64,000 bases of DNA from Apostichopus japonicus (GCF_037975245.1 NC_092568.1:17997001-18061000), one strand, 5' to 3'; counted from the first letter of the stretch, positions 51,801-56,972 are shown. Program-made: numbers and translations. The notes: a model not told the origin generated them from the letters alone.

Positions 51801-53879
51801 ATAACTCCGCACACGAAGGTCACACGGGGGTCAATCCATTGACATTTATGATCAGAAGGTACCTTTGACATCTGAAAATAGCATCGAAACTGTAAAAATC
51901 CCCAAAATATGAAAAGGTCACCAGAGGTCAAATTGAGGTCAAGGGTCACCCAGATGTGGGTCGACAATTGGATTAAATTGAAGCAACTCCCAACCCTAAC
52001 AGACAATTCGTTCTCAAGTTATCGCAAAAATACTAGTTTTTTATCATTAATTGACCTTTGGTGACCTCGGATCACATGACCGTTAAGTTTGAAAATATTC
52101 CCCTATACCATTTGCAACTTGTCCCAAAATATCAACCGTGTCACACCTTGGAACTGGGAATTATTGCACTAAATGTCTGAAAATTTACTTTGACCTCATA
52201 AAACTTCACACACAAAGGTCACCTGGGGTAAACCTATTGACATTTTTGATTGTTGAGACGTGAATATAGCATCAAAACTGTAAGAATTCAAACATTTTTT
52301 TCTTTGCCCATTTTCTCACCGAAAATACTAGTTTTTTAACATTAATTGACCTTTGATGACCTCGGATCACATGACCATTAAGTTTGAAAATATTCCTCTA
52401 TACCATTTGCAATTTGTCCCAAAATATCAACCTTGTTACACCTTGGCCCTGGGAGTTATTGAATTAAATGTCTGAAAATTAACTTTGACCTTGTATAACT
52501 TTACACACAAAGGTCACCCGGGTGTCAACCCATTGACATTTTTGATCGGAAGGTACCTTTGATATCCAAATCTAGCATCAAAACCAAACATTTTCTTTTT
52601 CGCCCGTTTTCTCCCAAACTAAGCACATTTTTTCTAATGTGACCTTTGACCTTTTGACCTTGGTTTCAAATGTAGTTTGATCTGCTGATTCCAAAAATCA
52701 ACACGATAAGTCTGTACAGCCATCCTAACTCTGACCAAAAACTTTGACCCCATATAAGTTCGCACACAAAGGTCACACGGGGGTCAACCTATCGATATTT
52801 ATGATCGGAAGGTACCTTTGACATCTGAAAATAGCATCGAAACTGTAAAAATCCCCAAAACATGAAAAGGTCACCAGAGGTCAAATTGAGGTCAAGGGTC
52901 ACTCAGATGTGGGTCGACAATTGGATTACACTGAAGCAACTCCCAACCCTAACGGACAATTCGTTTTCAAGTTATCGCAAAAATACTAGTTTTTTAACAT
53001 TAATTGACCTTTGGTGACCTCAGATCACATGACCGTTAAGTTTCAAAATATTGCCCTAACCAGTTTACAACTTGTCCCAAAATATCAACCTTGTCGCACA
53101 TTGGCACTGGGAGTTATTGCAGTTTTAGTATTTTGGGTTTTTGGACCATAACTGACCTTTGGTGACCTTTGTGGGCACCAAAAACAATAGGGTTCATCTA
53201 CTCACTATGGGCCACCCACCCACCAAGTTTGATAATGATCAGTCAATCCCTTGTTGAGTTATCGTGCATACAAGCTTAAGCGTCACACACACACACACAC
53301 ACATACACACACACACACGCCAACCTGAATACATAGGTTCCTTTGCTTTCAGCAAGGAACCAAAAATTGTAAATGGTCAAGTCAAGGGTCCTACTGATTT
53401 TTTGGACTAAACATAGTAGAAAATTTTTTATAGGAGTACATATAATTCACCCTTCCCCCCCCCCCCCGCCCATTTAATTCACCCCCTCCCATTGTTCTCT
53501 TCCTGTTGCAAATTACCAATTATGGATCACCGAAGGGATTTATCCCAAATGACCAACACTCTTCTAATGAGTAGGAAGTTGTGACAGTTTCACCACATCA
53601 TTTAATTGCATATATATTTATATATATGGACCACAATATTAGGAAATTGCTTGTTAATAACATTAAGTAAACCACAAATCCAGGACCTACCCCTTGTTCA
53701 TCTAGTTTGCATAGATGTTCCCTTGTCTTCTCAGAGTTATTAGCGACTTTGAGACAGGTCAACGGAAGATCAGGTACGACATATTCCAACACATCTCTGA
53801 GCGGCAGACCCCTGGACGTGTTATGTTTCGCACTGGACGGTATAGAATCTTCCATGATGTAGCCCCTCAATGTGTTAAG
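9620..53879 (-). CDS. SIPA1L: SIPA1-like Rap GTPase-activating protein, 22 visible exons (5' end missing)
   Basis: A Rap1/Rap2 GTPase activator of the SIPA1L1/2/3 (SPAR) family, which in other animals acts at the actin cytoskeleton, adherens junctions and synapses. The exons join in phase into 1269 codons plus stop. Visible residues about 90-300 are the RapGAP domain with the catalytic Asn in [11 protein letters not shown] (residue 165). Residues 406-490 are a PDZ domain starting [17 protein letters not shown] long Ser/Pro/Gly-rich tail follows, with family motifs [24 protein letters not shown] and [12 protein letters not shown]. The C-terminus is a coiled coil ending [12 protein letters not shown]. 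In vertebrates the family has about 1700-1800 residues, so several hundred N-terminal residues are missing to the right. One invertebrate gene probably corresponds to all three vertebrate paralogues. Introns are repeat-rich and up to 6.3 kb. Confidence 0.95.
9755..10368. other. SIPA1L last intron
   Basis: 614 bases of AT-rich intron; nothing else recognised. Confidence 0.6.
10369..10450 (-). CDS. SIPA1L: SIPA1L exon: coiled coil, tandem NAGNAG acceptor
   Basis: Encodes [21 protein letters not shown]-type coiled coil (27 complete codons) ending in phase 0 at donor GTAAAA. The acceptor reads ttcttcagcag, so splicing can start at 10450 or three bases later at 10447. Both keep the frame and differ by one Arg. 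Confidence 0.9.
11092..11855. repeat. 17-bp minisatellite, about 45 copies
   Basis: Unit acagttaagtgtttgac repeated head to tail, with a limited set of variants (TTTGACACA, TTTTACACA, TTTTACGCA, CACTGTAAGG). The variants recur in the same order, for example CACTGTAAGGTGTTTTACACAG near 11178, 11383, 11533 and 11652, so there is a higher-order repeat on top of the 17-bp unit. Confidence 0.95.
12350..12562. repeat. 104-bp tandem duplication
   Basis: 12350-12453 and 12459-12562 are near-identical (offset 109), starting gagttaatcagaatct and ending cctc-agtaatgt. Located 68 bases below the donor of the neighbouring exon. Confidence 0.85.
12630..12810 (-). CDS. SIPA1L: SIPA1L exon: Ser-rich tail
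   Basis: Acceptor cag 12811-12813, donor GTAGGT 12624-12629, phases 1 to 2. It encodes [17 protein letters not shown] followed by a Ser/Arg-rich stretch. The overlapping plus-strand open frame is a shadow. Confidence 0.9.
13283..13316. repeat. Perfect 34-bp palindrome
   Basis: ATGTCAATAAAATTAT, AT, then the exact reverse complement of the first arm. It can form a cruciform and may be a collapsed remnant of an inverted-repeat element. Confidence 0.9.
14855..14912 (-). CDS. Possible alternative first exon (visible start; reaches to about 14742)
   Basis: An open frame starts at ATG 14912 in good context (agcATGGca): [20 protein letters not shown] and on to ...KDTLH. A GT donor at 14740-14741 follows one base of a codon, so it ends in phase 1, the phase needed to join the SIPA1L exon at 12810. 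A TATA-like box lies at 15253-15259. The donor (CACG|gtgatt) is weak and the peptide matches no family I know. It may be chance. Confidence 0.2.
15253..15259 (-). promoter_or_regulatory. TATA-box-like element
   Basis: On the minus strand the sequence reads CCCTATAAAAGGCAG, a close match to a strong TATA box. It lies about 340 bases upstream of ATG 14912 and next to a GC-richer stretch. It could drive a short C-terminal transcript of the SIPA1L gene. Confidence 0.3.
17871..17999 (-). CDS. SIPA1L: SIPA1L exon: conserved LDW-NLV motif
   Basis: Acceptor cag 18000-18002, donor GTAATG 17865-17870, phases 1 to 1. It encodes 42 residues with [19 protein letters not shown], matching the conserved LDWxNLVxxA segment near the C-terminus of vertebrate SIPA1L proteins. 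The exon is easy to miss because a SINE lies only about 26 bases upstream. Confidence 0.9.
18028..18341 (-). mobile_element. Full-length tRNA-derived SINE with (ATT)n tail
   Basis: On the minus strand the element starts with a Pol III A box (TGGCCAATTGG, plus coordinates 18322-18332) and a B box (GGTAAGATTCC, 18278-18288), about 35 bases apart. The body follows, and the 3' end reads GAAGCGCTATATAAAATGC plus (ATT)n. This is a classic SINE plan in which the tail would be recognised by a partner LINE. Its tail ends about 25 bases upstream of the SIPA1L exon acceptor. Related pieces are at 49800-49905 and 19918-19960. Confidence 0.9.
18342..19065. other. SIPA1L intron, part
   Basis: AT-rich intron upstream of the SINE; G-runs near 18550 and 18716; no exon seen. 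Confidence 0.6.
19066..19300 (-). CDS. SIPA1L: SIPA1L exon: RTLSDESI motif
   Basis: Acceptor cag 19301-19303 (weak pyrimidine tract), donor GTGACT 19060-19065, phase 0 to 1. It encodes [20 protein letters not shown], then [14 protein letters not shown] and a Ser-rich part. RTLSDESI is strongly conserved in SIPA1L1-3. Confidence 0.93.
19918..19960 (+). repeat. SINE 3'-end fragment with (ATT)n
   Basis: ggcgcattataaatgtcc followed by ATT repeats resembles the 3' end of the SINE at 18028-18341, in the opposite orientation. Short, so tentative. Confidence 0.5.
20555..20765 (+). repeat. Dispersed repeat, copy B
   Basis: Diverged relative of 8640-8905, same orientation (shared blocks given there). 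Confidence 0.6.
21070..21340. repeat. About 85-bp tandem repeat, three copies
   Basis: Each copy contains ctcctaattcatatgagagt, then aaataatttgtagg, then cacacatatcantgttcaaa with small changes. The third copy trails off. Confidence 0.8.
22544..22612 (-). CDS. SIPA1L: SIPA1L small exon (23 residues)
   Basis: Acceptor tag 22613-22615, donor GTAACG 22538-22543, phase 0 at both ends. It encodes [20 protein letters not shown] plus ELS. As a symmetrical exon it could be skipped without breaking the frame. Confidence 0.85.
22613..23486. other. SIPA1L intron
   Basis: 874 bases, AT-rich, nothing recognised. Confidence 0.6.
23487..23661 (-). CDS. SIPA1L: SIPA1L exon: QEDLKKLI motif
   Basis: Acceptor cag 23662-23664, donor GTGAGT 23481-23486, phases 2 to 0. 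It encodes [16 protein letters not shown] among 58 complete codons, corresponding to the conserved EEDLKKLI segment of vertebrate SIPA1L proteins. The plus-strand open frames here are shadows. Confidence 0.93.
23662..24490. other. SIPA1L intron
   Basis: 829 bases, nothing recognised beyond a C-rich stretch near 24010-24040. Confidence 0.6.
24491..25110 (-). CDS. SIPA1L: SIPA1L largest exon: Ser/Pro-rich tail
   Basis: 620 bases, acceptor cag 25111-25113, donor GTAAAT 24485-24490, phase 0 to 2. It starts [20 protein letters not shown], then [10 protein letters not shown], matching the DEKWYDG segment of the family. It continues as a disordered Ser/Pro/Thr-rich region with many SP and TP sites, likely phosphorylated (inference). 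Confidence 0.95.
25111..25735. other. SIPA1L intron with duplicated exon end
   Basis: Contains at 25541-25635 a decayed copy of the end of the neighbouring exon and its donor (listed separately). Confidence 0.7.
25541..25635 (-). pseudogene. SIPA1L: Relic duplicate of an exon 3' end and splice donor
   Basis: About 95 bases repeat 25712-25807 at an offset of 171, covering the last 23 codons of the exon, its GTAAG donor and the intron start. The copy still reads [17 protein letters not shown] up to an intact donor, but a TAG (25616-25618) breaks the frame just before it and no acceptor remains. Confidence 0.85.
25736..25878 (-). CDS. SIPA1L: SIPA1L exon: Ser/Gln-rich
   Basis: Acceptor cag 25879-25881, donor GTAAG 25731-25735, phases 1 to 0. 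It encodes 47 complete codons, including [18 protein letters not shown]. Its end is duplicated in the next intron. Confidence 0.9.
25879..26485. other. SIPA1L intron
   Basis: 607 bases with an A/T-only stretch at about 26394-26437; no other content. Confidence 0.6.
26486..26926 (-). CDS. SIPA1L: SIPA1L exon: charged and Ser-rich tail
   Basis: Acceptor cag 26927-26929, donor GTTAGT 26480-26485, phases 1 to 1. It encodes 146 complete codons, starting [18 protein letters not shown]. Rich in Arg, Glu and Gln; contains [19 protein letters not shown]. No domain recognised. Confidence 0.93.
27196..27326 (-). CDS. SIPA1L: SIPA1L exon after the PDZ domain
   Basis: Acceptor cag 27327-27329, donor GTAACC 27190-27195, phases 2 to 1. 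It encodes [20 protein letters not shown], comparable to the PVMEYKMNEG segment following the PDZ domain in vertebrate SIPA1L1. Confidence 0.93.
27327..28217. other. SIPA1L intron with plus-strand micro-exon-like site and duplicated exon end
   Basis: Contains a 24-base segment with strong splice signals on the plus strand (28042-28065) and a relic copy of the exon end at 28070-28156. The rest is plain AT-rich intron. Confidence 0.6.
28070..28156 (-). pseudogene. SIPA1L: Relic tandem duplicate of the PDZ exon 3' end
   Basis: 28070-28156 and 28156-28245 are adjacent direct repeats (87 and 90 bases). The right copy contains the true exon end and donor. The left copy encodes PCGDGSLM where the exon reads PYADGSPR, still without a stop codon, followed by a weaker GTAGTT donor. 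Confidence 0.85.
28218..28333 (-). CDS. SIPA1L: SIPA1L exon: second half of PDZ domain
   Basis: Acceptor cag 28334-28336, donor GTAGGT 28212-28217, phase 0 to 2. It encodes [20 protein letters not shown], then [11 protein letters not shown]. The [11 protein letters not shown] helix and following strand end the PDZ fold as in SIPA1L1. Confidence 0.96.
28334..28907. other. SIPA1L intron
   Basis: 574 bases, nothing recognised. Confidence 0.6.
28908..29045 (-). CDS. SIPA1L: SIPA1L exon: first half of PDZ domain
   Basis: Donor GTTAGC 28902-28907, acceptor tag 29046-29048, phase 0. It encodes [20 protein letters not shown], then [20 protein letters not shown]. The GLGQLGFHV loop is the ligand-carboxylate loop of this PDZ class. 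A second acceptor six bases on (after actcag) would drop two residues. Confidence 0.97.
29046..29985. other. SIPA1L intron
   Basis: 940 bases, AT-rich with a G-run at 29607-29620; nothing recognised. Confidence 0.6.
29986..30100 (-). CDS. SIPA1L: SIPA1L exon: linker before PDZ
   Basis: Acceptor tag 30101-30103, donor GTAAC 29981-29985, phases 2 to 0. It encodes [20 protein letters not shown], then [18 protein letters not shown], matching the LKIFY-RGEC...EIVKRL stretch before the PDZ domain. Confidence 0.95.
30101..30663. other. SIPA1L intron
   Basis: 563 bases; two overlapping minus open frames here are chance. Confidence 0.6.
30664..30809 (-). CDS. SIPA1L: SIPA1L exon: conserved region between RapGAP and PDZ
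   Basis: Acceptor cag 30810-30812, donor GTGAAT 30658-30663, phase 0 to 2. It encodes [20 protein letters not shown], then [10 protein letters not shown] and CKAVIGWT. The LGIS-x(3)-IVL...VIGWT pattern is typical of the family. Confidence 0.95.
32165..32282 (+). repeat. Penelope-like tail fragment with hammerhead-like core, copy 2
   Basis: Reads CTGAAGA (32178-32184), a hairpin GATCC-tgcta-GGATT (32186-32200), GAAA (32201-32204), then cgtcaggccaacttactttt, and ends ataagcagtttgctaacag. CTGANGA + hairpin + GAAA is the arrangement of the hammerhead ribozyme core, with one extra A before the hairpin. Related copies are at 2526 and 46265. Confidence 0.65.
32497..32568. repeat. Long T-rich low-complexity tract
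   Basis: Runs of T interrupted by ttaattta units, ending in an 18-base or longer T run. Confidence 0.9.
33370..34210 (+). repeat. TGACCT-family dispersed repeat, copy with (CA)n end
   Basis: Three or four internal units each carry gaccTCTGGTGACCccaaat, then gacctttgacctccac and 'gttcttttgctcac'. The copy ends in cacacacacacacacgtcaa, then cttgactgcatagg, like the end of the 50.9-53.4 kb array. A perfect DR1 (TGACCT-T-TGACCT) is at 33762-33774. Confidence 0.8.
35444..35664 (-). CDS. SIPA1L: SIPA1L exon: end of RapGAP domain and linker
   Basis: Acceptor cag 35665-35667, donor GTAAGT 35438-35443, phases 1 to 0. It encodes [20 protein letters not shown], then [23 protein letters not shown] and GALVWDIM. 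The INAENAxHKxEKF and MATRTRxEYLKDL segments are family hallmarks. Confidence 0.97.
35665..40040. other. SIPA1L 4.4-kb intron
   Basis: Holds the second 17-bp minisatellite (38270-38918) and fragments of the TGACCT family near 37260-37480 and 37740-37800 (DR1 at 37439-37451). No exon seen. Confidence 0.6.
38270..38918. repeat. 17-bp minisatellite, about 38 copies
   Basis: Unit gacacctatctaagtga with recurring variants (taatgca-gacac, taaatgagacac, and shortened 11- to 12-base units such as gacatctaaat). The variants recur in blocks, indicating higher-order amplification. Same unit length as the array at 11.1 kb. Confidence 0.95.
40041..40147 (-). CDS. SIPA1L: SIPA1L exon: RapGAP domain
   Basis: Acceptor tag 40148-40150, donor GTTTGT 40035-40040, phases 2 to 1. 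It encodes [20 protein letters not shown], then [15 protein letters not shown]. The V-x-R-x-x-D-V-P-x-F-G-P-P motif is characteristic of RapGAP domains. Confidence 0.97.
40148..40930. other. SIPA1L intron
   Basis: 783 bases, AT-rich; nothing recognised. Confidence 0.6.
40931..41088 (-). CDS. SIPA1L: SIPA1L exon: catalytic core of RapGAP domain
   Basis: Acceptor cag 41089-41091, donor GTAAGT 40925-40930, phase 0 to 2. It encodes [20 protein letters not shown], then [19 protein letters not shown]. The Asn of HVGNDIVT is the 'asparagine thumb' that drives GTP hydrolysis in Rap GTPases instead of an arginine finger; it is intact, so the enzyme should be active. Confidence 0.98.
41448..41820. mobile_element. 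Non-autonomous hAT element (MITE), 373 bp
   Basis: Perfect 16-bp terminal inverted repeats CAGGGGTGGGCAACCT / AGGTTGCCCACCCCTG, flanked by a perfect 8-bp target duplication ACATAGAC (41440-41447 and 41821-41828). The inner sequence has the 'gcggcccgc' rich ends seen in several animal hAT families. No transposase. Confidence 0.95.
42826..42900. repeat. (TA)n / ATATAAGC microsatellite
   Basis: Alternating TA runs with three agcatatatata units, followed by a short TG run. Confidence 0.9.
43401..43593 (+). repeat. 193-bp direct repeat, left copy
   Basis: Starts atgtttcactttaacaagcc and ends gaccgataccacagattc. It is identical to 45524-45716 except at three positions. Includes a G-rich stretch (gggggagggggtgggggggt). 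Confidence 0.95.
43594..45523 (+). mobile_element. Truncated DIRS-like or related retroelement, 5' part
   Basis: GC-richer insert with an untranslated leader (43594-44243), including two copies of a roughly 72-base unit at about 43993-44138 and an inverted repeat TCGTGAAC-gtt-GTTCACGA (43915-43933), followed by a gag-like frame. It stops abruptly inside the gag frame where the right 193-bp repeat begins. There is no reverse transcriptase or recombinase. The DIRS assignment rests on the gag style and is uncertain. Confidence 0.6.
44244..45523 (+). pseudogene. Broken gag-like frame of the retroelement
   Basis: From ATG 44244 the frame reads [14 protein letters not shown], then CPKCRPCGS and [12 protein letters not shown], a cluster of paired cysteines as in zinc-binding N-termini of DIRS-type or related gag proteins. 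Next come Lys-rich and Arg/Ser-rich parts ([16 protein letters not shown]). In-frame stops TAG (about 44287), TAA (about 44557) and TGA (about 44771) interrupt it. The later part continues in another frame (44978-45523), with a [20 protein letters not shown] segment. It is therefore inactive. The 260-codon minus-strand frame over it is only a shadow of the GC-rich sequence. Confidence 0.6.
45524..45716 (+). repeat. 193-bp direct repeat, right copy
   Basis: Nearly identical to 43401-43593 (190 of 193). It follows directly on the interrupted gag frame. Confidence 0.95.
45885..46326. mobile_element. Penelope-like tail fragment with possible 12-bp target duplication
   Basis: ACACATTATGTT occurs at 45885-45896 and 46315-46326. 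Between them the left end carries, on the minus strand, CTGAAGAAGATCCTGCTAGG with the hairpin part duplicated. The right end carries, on the plus strand, CTGAAAAGCTAGGATCGGAA, then gtcaggccaacttactttt, as at 32165. Opposed ends are common in Penelope-like insertions. Part of the 12-bp repeat could be element sequence, so the target duplication is tentative. A MITE is nested inside. Confidence 0.5.
46019..46250. mobile_element. PIF/Harbinger-type MITE, 232 bp
   Basis: Terminal inverted repeats of about 30 bases: AGGCCGGGTCACATCTGCGC at the left, and at the right the reverse complement of AGCCCGGGTCATATCTGCGC. Both continue with GATTCAAC. Flanked by a 3-bp TTA duplication (46016-46018 and 46251-46253), as expected for Harbinger insertions. 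No transposase. Confidence 0.85.
47347..47450 (-). CDS. SIPA1L: SIPA1L exon: RapGAP domain
   Basis: Acceptor cag 47451-47453, donor GTAAGT 47341-47346, phases 1 to 0. It encodes [20 protein letters not shown], then [28 protein letters not shown] is among the most conserved RapGAP segments. Confidence 0.98.
47451..48386. other. SIPA1L intron
   Basis: 936 bases with a GACA/TAGA microsatellite at 47678-47744; otherwise nothing recognised. Confidence 0.6.
47678..47744. repeat. (GACA)n/(GACT)n/(TAGA)n microsatellite
   Basis: Tetranucleotide runs in succession: agac repeats, ctga repeats, atag repeats. Confidence 0.95.
48387..48485 (-). CDS. SIPA1L: SIPA1L exon: RapGAP domain
   Basis: Acceptor cag 48486-48488, donor GTAAGT 48381-48386, phases 1 to 1. 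It encodes [20 protein letters not shown], then [12 protein letters not shown]. It matches the GPAFxEFLxxxGExVxLKGF...YRAQLD segment of the family. Confidence 0.97.
48486..50035. other. SIPA1L 1.6-kb intron
   Basis: Contains a SINE fragment at about 49800-49905 and G- and C-runs; no exon. Confidence 0.6.
49800..49905 (-). repeat. Fragment of the tRNA-derived SINE
   Basis: On the minus strand it shows an A box (TGGTCAAGTGG) and a following segment GGACTTGTGATCTGAGGATT, then 'accaatgaccaggggttaa', all in the order found in the full SINE at 18028-18341. The body downstream is truncated. Confidence 0.75.
50036..50111 (-). CDS. SIPA1L: SIPA1L exon: start of RapGAP region
   Basis: Acceptor cag 50112-50114, donor GTTTGT 50030-50035, phase 0 to 1. 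It encodes [20 protein letters not shown] plus EMYNN. [20 protein letters not shown] is nearly invariant in SIPA1L proteins. Confidence 0.97.
50930..53370 (+). repeat. TGACCT/AGGTCA-rich tandem array with terminal (CA)n and hairpin
   Basis: Starts with two roughly 300-bp copies of 'tgatatcaattgcaacacac' (50937, 51240). Then follow units beginning 'actttgaNctcNtataactt' at about 51381, 51788, 52190, 52483 and 52740. The full unit is about 400 bp, and two copies are internally deleted. The array ends with cacacacacacacacac and a hairpin GGTTCCTTTGC-tttca-GCAAGGAACC near 53337. Repeated AGGTCA half-sites occur in DR1, DR4 and DR5 spacing. The plus-strand frame at 51785-52006 region is not coding. 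Confidence 0.85.
53284..53318. repeat. (CA)n microsatellite
   Basis: CA run with one TA interruption, part of the end of the array. Confidence 0.9.
53691..53879 (-). CDS. SIPA1L: SIPA1L first visible exon: region before RapGAP
   Basis: Acceptor cag 53880-53882, donor GTAGGT 53685-53690, phase 0 at both ends. It encodes [20 protein letters not shown], then [20 protein letters not shown] and LKLDEQG-like end (CKLDEQG). In SIPA1L1 the corresponding MTLRGSVLED...ARGLPLxEVLE segment follows a large N-terminal part, which must lie further right. Confidence 0.95.
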
Positions 53880-54419
53880 CTGAGGAAATATAACATATAT
53901 ATAAAGAACAATGCCATAGATCATAATGAGAGTCATATTACATTCCTCACAACGGTGGCCAAATATGAGGTGAACATGATCAATACAAAATTAACTTCCT
54001 GTCAATAGTTAAACATCCTTTTAAAACTTCCTTTAAGTTAAGTCAGCTACATTTGAATCTTCTAAAAGTACTTGTTTTAACTCAGGGATGGCGAATGAGG
54101 ACGGCAAGTGAAGTGAGGAGAAGACCGAGAAAGTCCATCAGAGTTAACCTGAAAAACCTCCCAAAAATGAAACAGATGAATGATTGGTCTGCAAGTGCAG
54201 GTAAATTCTGGACTTTATTATCAAGAAAGTGAACTCCACAAAGTTGTCTCAATGGGAATCATTTAATATCGATTTGAGTGTATAACAAAGTCCAATATAG
54301 AGGAAAACCTTCCAGACACCTGAGTGGTAGAAATGAGGAGAGGGACTGACCGGCCAGTCGATAACAATGGTTACCACCAGGTCACTCTAGACATAAATAA
54401 CTGAGGGAGGGTGCTAATG

Positions 54420-54705
54420 TTGTCAGGAGATAGGTAAAGGAAGAAATGGAGTAAATAGTTATAGGAGAGATGTTAGGGAGGAAGAGAAGTAAATAAGGGA
54501 TAGGTAAGGCAGGAAGAAGTAAATAGTGAGGAGAAAGGTAAGGGAGAAAAAGAAGTAAATAGTTAAGGGAGAAAGGTAAGGAGTAAGAGAAGTAAGTAGG
54601 AGATAGGTAAGGCAGGAAGAAGTAAATAGTGAGGAGACAGGTAAGGGAGAAAAAGAAGTAAATAGTTATAGGAGAACGGCAAGGGAGGAAGAGAAGTAAA
54701 TATTA
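54420..54705. repeat. Purine-rich minisatellite
   Basis: Plus strand almost only A, G and T-A steps: units of aggtaaggNaggaagaagta plus aatagt recur every 40-60 bases, with a larger repeat of about 110 bases (54496 and 54602). Confidence 0.85.
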
Positions 54706-56429
54706 GTTTAATTCTGTTTTTAAATGGTATCATCACAAATATTTCATATACTGTAGGAAGTTGGAACATTACCTTTAAGAAACAAATATTCACATAGCCT
54801 ATGCCTTCAAGTTTCAATCATGTATGTTTAATTTAATACTGAAAGATACGATTTGATGCTTCATAATAGCTAACATAAACTCTACCAAGGATAATAACCA
54901 AACTTTATTTACACAGCACTGAAATCCACAGTTGCAATCAAAGTACTGTAATGGCTGTCCATCACAATGAAAACCATGTAAGTCAACAGACATCAACAAG
55001 GAAGTTGCAGGTACTGCAAGCATACATTACATACCTTGATGTCTTTACAGCCTGGTAAAAATATTTCCAGTTTTTAATTAAAGGGAAAGGAAGAGCCACA
55101 CCTGCTCAAGAATGAAATGGATGTGAATTCTGTTTATTCCTTGAAATAAATGATGTTATCAAACATCTTTTCTTGCTGAAATTAACAAATTGGGACATAT
55201 TCTGTGTGTCTTATCACAATCGCATAAAGCTGTCATATAGACTTTTACTATATAGTCTGTCAAATTCGTATTTCATAGCCAGGTCAAATTTTCTAAAACA
55301 AACTTCCCATATCTACTCTTCAACTGGGATCATCATAATACCTAGATACCTTTCCCTGAATAATTGGCCTTTCGGTCATGACAAAAGTATTACATCAGAT
55401 CTATGAAATCATGGTAAATACAGTCAGTTCCACTTCCACCTATTAATATTTAATTGTTAACAGCATTTGTTCAGTAAAACTCTTTCAGTTTCTATGAAAA
55501 CAATATCACCCAGCTACTGAAATGAAAATTGTAATATAATGTACATTACAGTACAACAATGTTTGCCTTTAAAACAACATGGTTTGATTGCTCTACAGTT
55601 CTAAACCAATTTTAAAGCAGGCAAACCATTTTTGTCCTGAAAGGGAGTAGTTAGAGTTGCCTTGTATGAAGGTTACAACTTTTAGTCACTAAATTCAAGC
55701 CTGGAATATTCAAGCATAATATCATCTCCCTCAATCAAACTAATGTAGTGTCATACAATACTGTTGATTTTCTGTTGTTGTTGGTATAAACAGGAGCATT
55801 CCTTTAAAAAATCTCACTAAATTTGGGGAAATGATGTGGCTTTAGAGAGAGTTTTTTTTGTAATTTTTTTTATAAATACAACTTGATCACCAACATCCCT
55901 CATAATGAAGTTCACTAGTTTGACAAGGCACAACCTTTCATTCCCAATAATGAAGAACGGTTTCCAACTTTTTCTGCTAATTTTCTTTTGTATCTCTCCT
56001 AATATTACTCAGATAGGAAGTGTTGTCTGGGTGACAAAATTTGCATAAACACAAACAGGTATCTGGTTACTATACTGTTTTAAGTCTATAAACATTGACT
56101 TTGACACAGAAACTAAAGTCTTCAGTCTGATCAATTGTAATCTTGTCTTGAATAATACTCCATCTAGGTTTAATACAAATTTCCACCAAATGCAAGGCTG
56201 CTTTAAAACTCATGCCATGGGATGCTGCGACATATTTGTAATTTCACAATGATATGTATGTCTCACGTTTTCACTGTAAACAAGAAAACATTGACGTTAT
56301 TGAAACAATGTTAGTTGTACGTGGAGTTGTGGTTTCATTCGCTTCCTCTTTCCGTTAAAATGCCAGCAAAATGGTGATGCTACACTGTTTTGTTGGCGCT
56401 GTAAAAGTGGATAAAGGCGGTGGCATTTG

Positions 56430-56490
56430 AAGCAATGACGGTTAGTAATCGGGAGGTTCCGGGTTCGATACCCGGCCGGTTTATAGTAAG
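56430..56490 (+). repeat. tRNA-like fragment, probably SINE-derived
   Basis: GGTTCCGGGTTCGATACCCGG contains a B box and a perfect 5-bp T stem (CCGGG/CCCGG), but no matching acceptor or D stem could be folded upstream. It is more likely the head of a SINE than a working tRNA gene. Confidence 0.5.
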
Positions 56491-56724
56491 GTGGGGTTTT
56501 CATGCAAGTTAGATACTGCTCTGTATAGTATCTTCACAAGACACAAATTTATGAAAATTGCTTTATTGGAGGAATATGATTTGTAGATAGGTACACAGTA
56601 CGTATCATTTTATAGAAAGACCAGAAAGCCAGTTAGCTTTGCGATTCCTTGCCATACAATTTGTTCAAAATTAAAATAACTATCTGACTAATGTAGAGCA
56701 AGTGAGTAATACATTTGTCCAAGA

Positions 56725-56885
56725 ATTAAATGTTGACCGCAAATGACCTTTGACCTCCACCAATTTCAAAAGGGTTCTTGTACTCAACAAGCTGAATCTG
56801 CATACCATGTACAAAGTTCAACAAAGATGTACTTTTACCATTACCATCACATAGATTCTTTTTGCCTTCGGCAAGGAATCAAAAA
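56725..56885 (+). repeat. TGACCT-family repeat, short copy with hairpin end
   Basis: Perfect DR1 at 56744-56756 (TGACCT-T-TGACCT), then 'ccaccaatttcaaaagggtt' and an end hairpin GATTCTTTTTGCC-ttc-GGCAAGGAATC, comparable to the end of the 50.9-53.4 kb array. Confidence 0.75.
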
Positions 56886-56972
56886 GCAAAGAAGGAAGTT
56901 TAAGGAACTCTGAAGATATTAACAAAGAAAGTTAAAGCCAACTCATTCCTGAAATGAAACAAAAACAGAACT

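Larger units (their letters stand above)
50112..53690. other. SIPA1L 3.6-kb intron, mostly AGGTCA-rich repeat
   Basis: 50112-50930 is plain AT-rich intron; 50930-53370 is the repeat array described separately; then C-run and unique sequence. Confidence 0.7.

Noticed and set aside
53715-54008. Plus-strand open frame of 97 codons
   Set aside because: Mostly antisense to the first visible SIPA1L exon; no motif of its own.
56430-56490. Working tRNA gene
   Set aside because: Good T arm and B box, but no acceptor or D stem can be formed; a SINE head is more likely.
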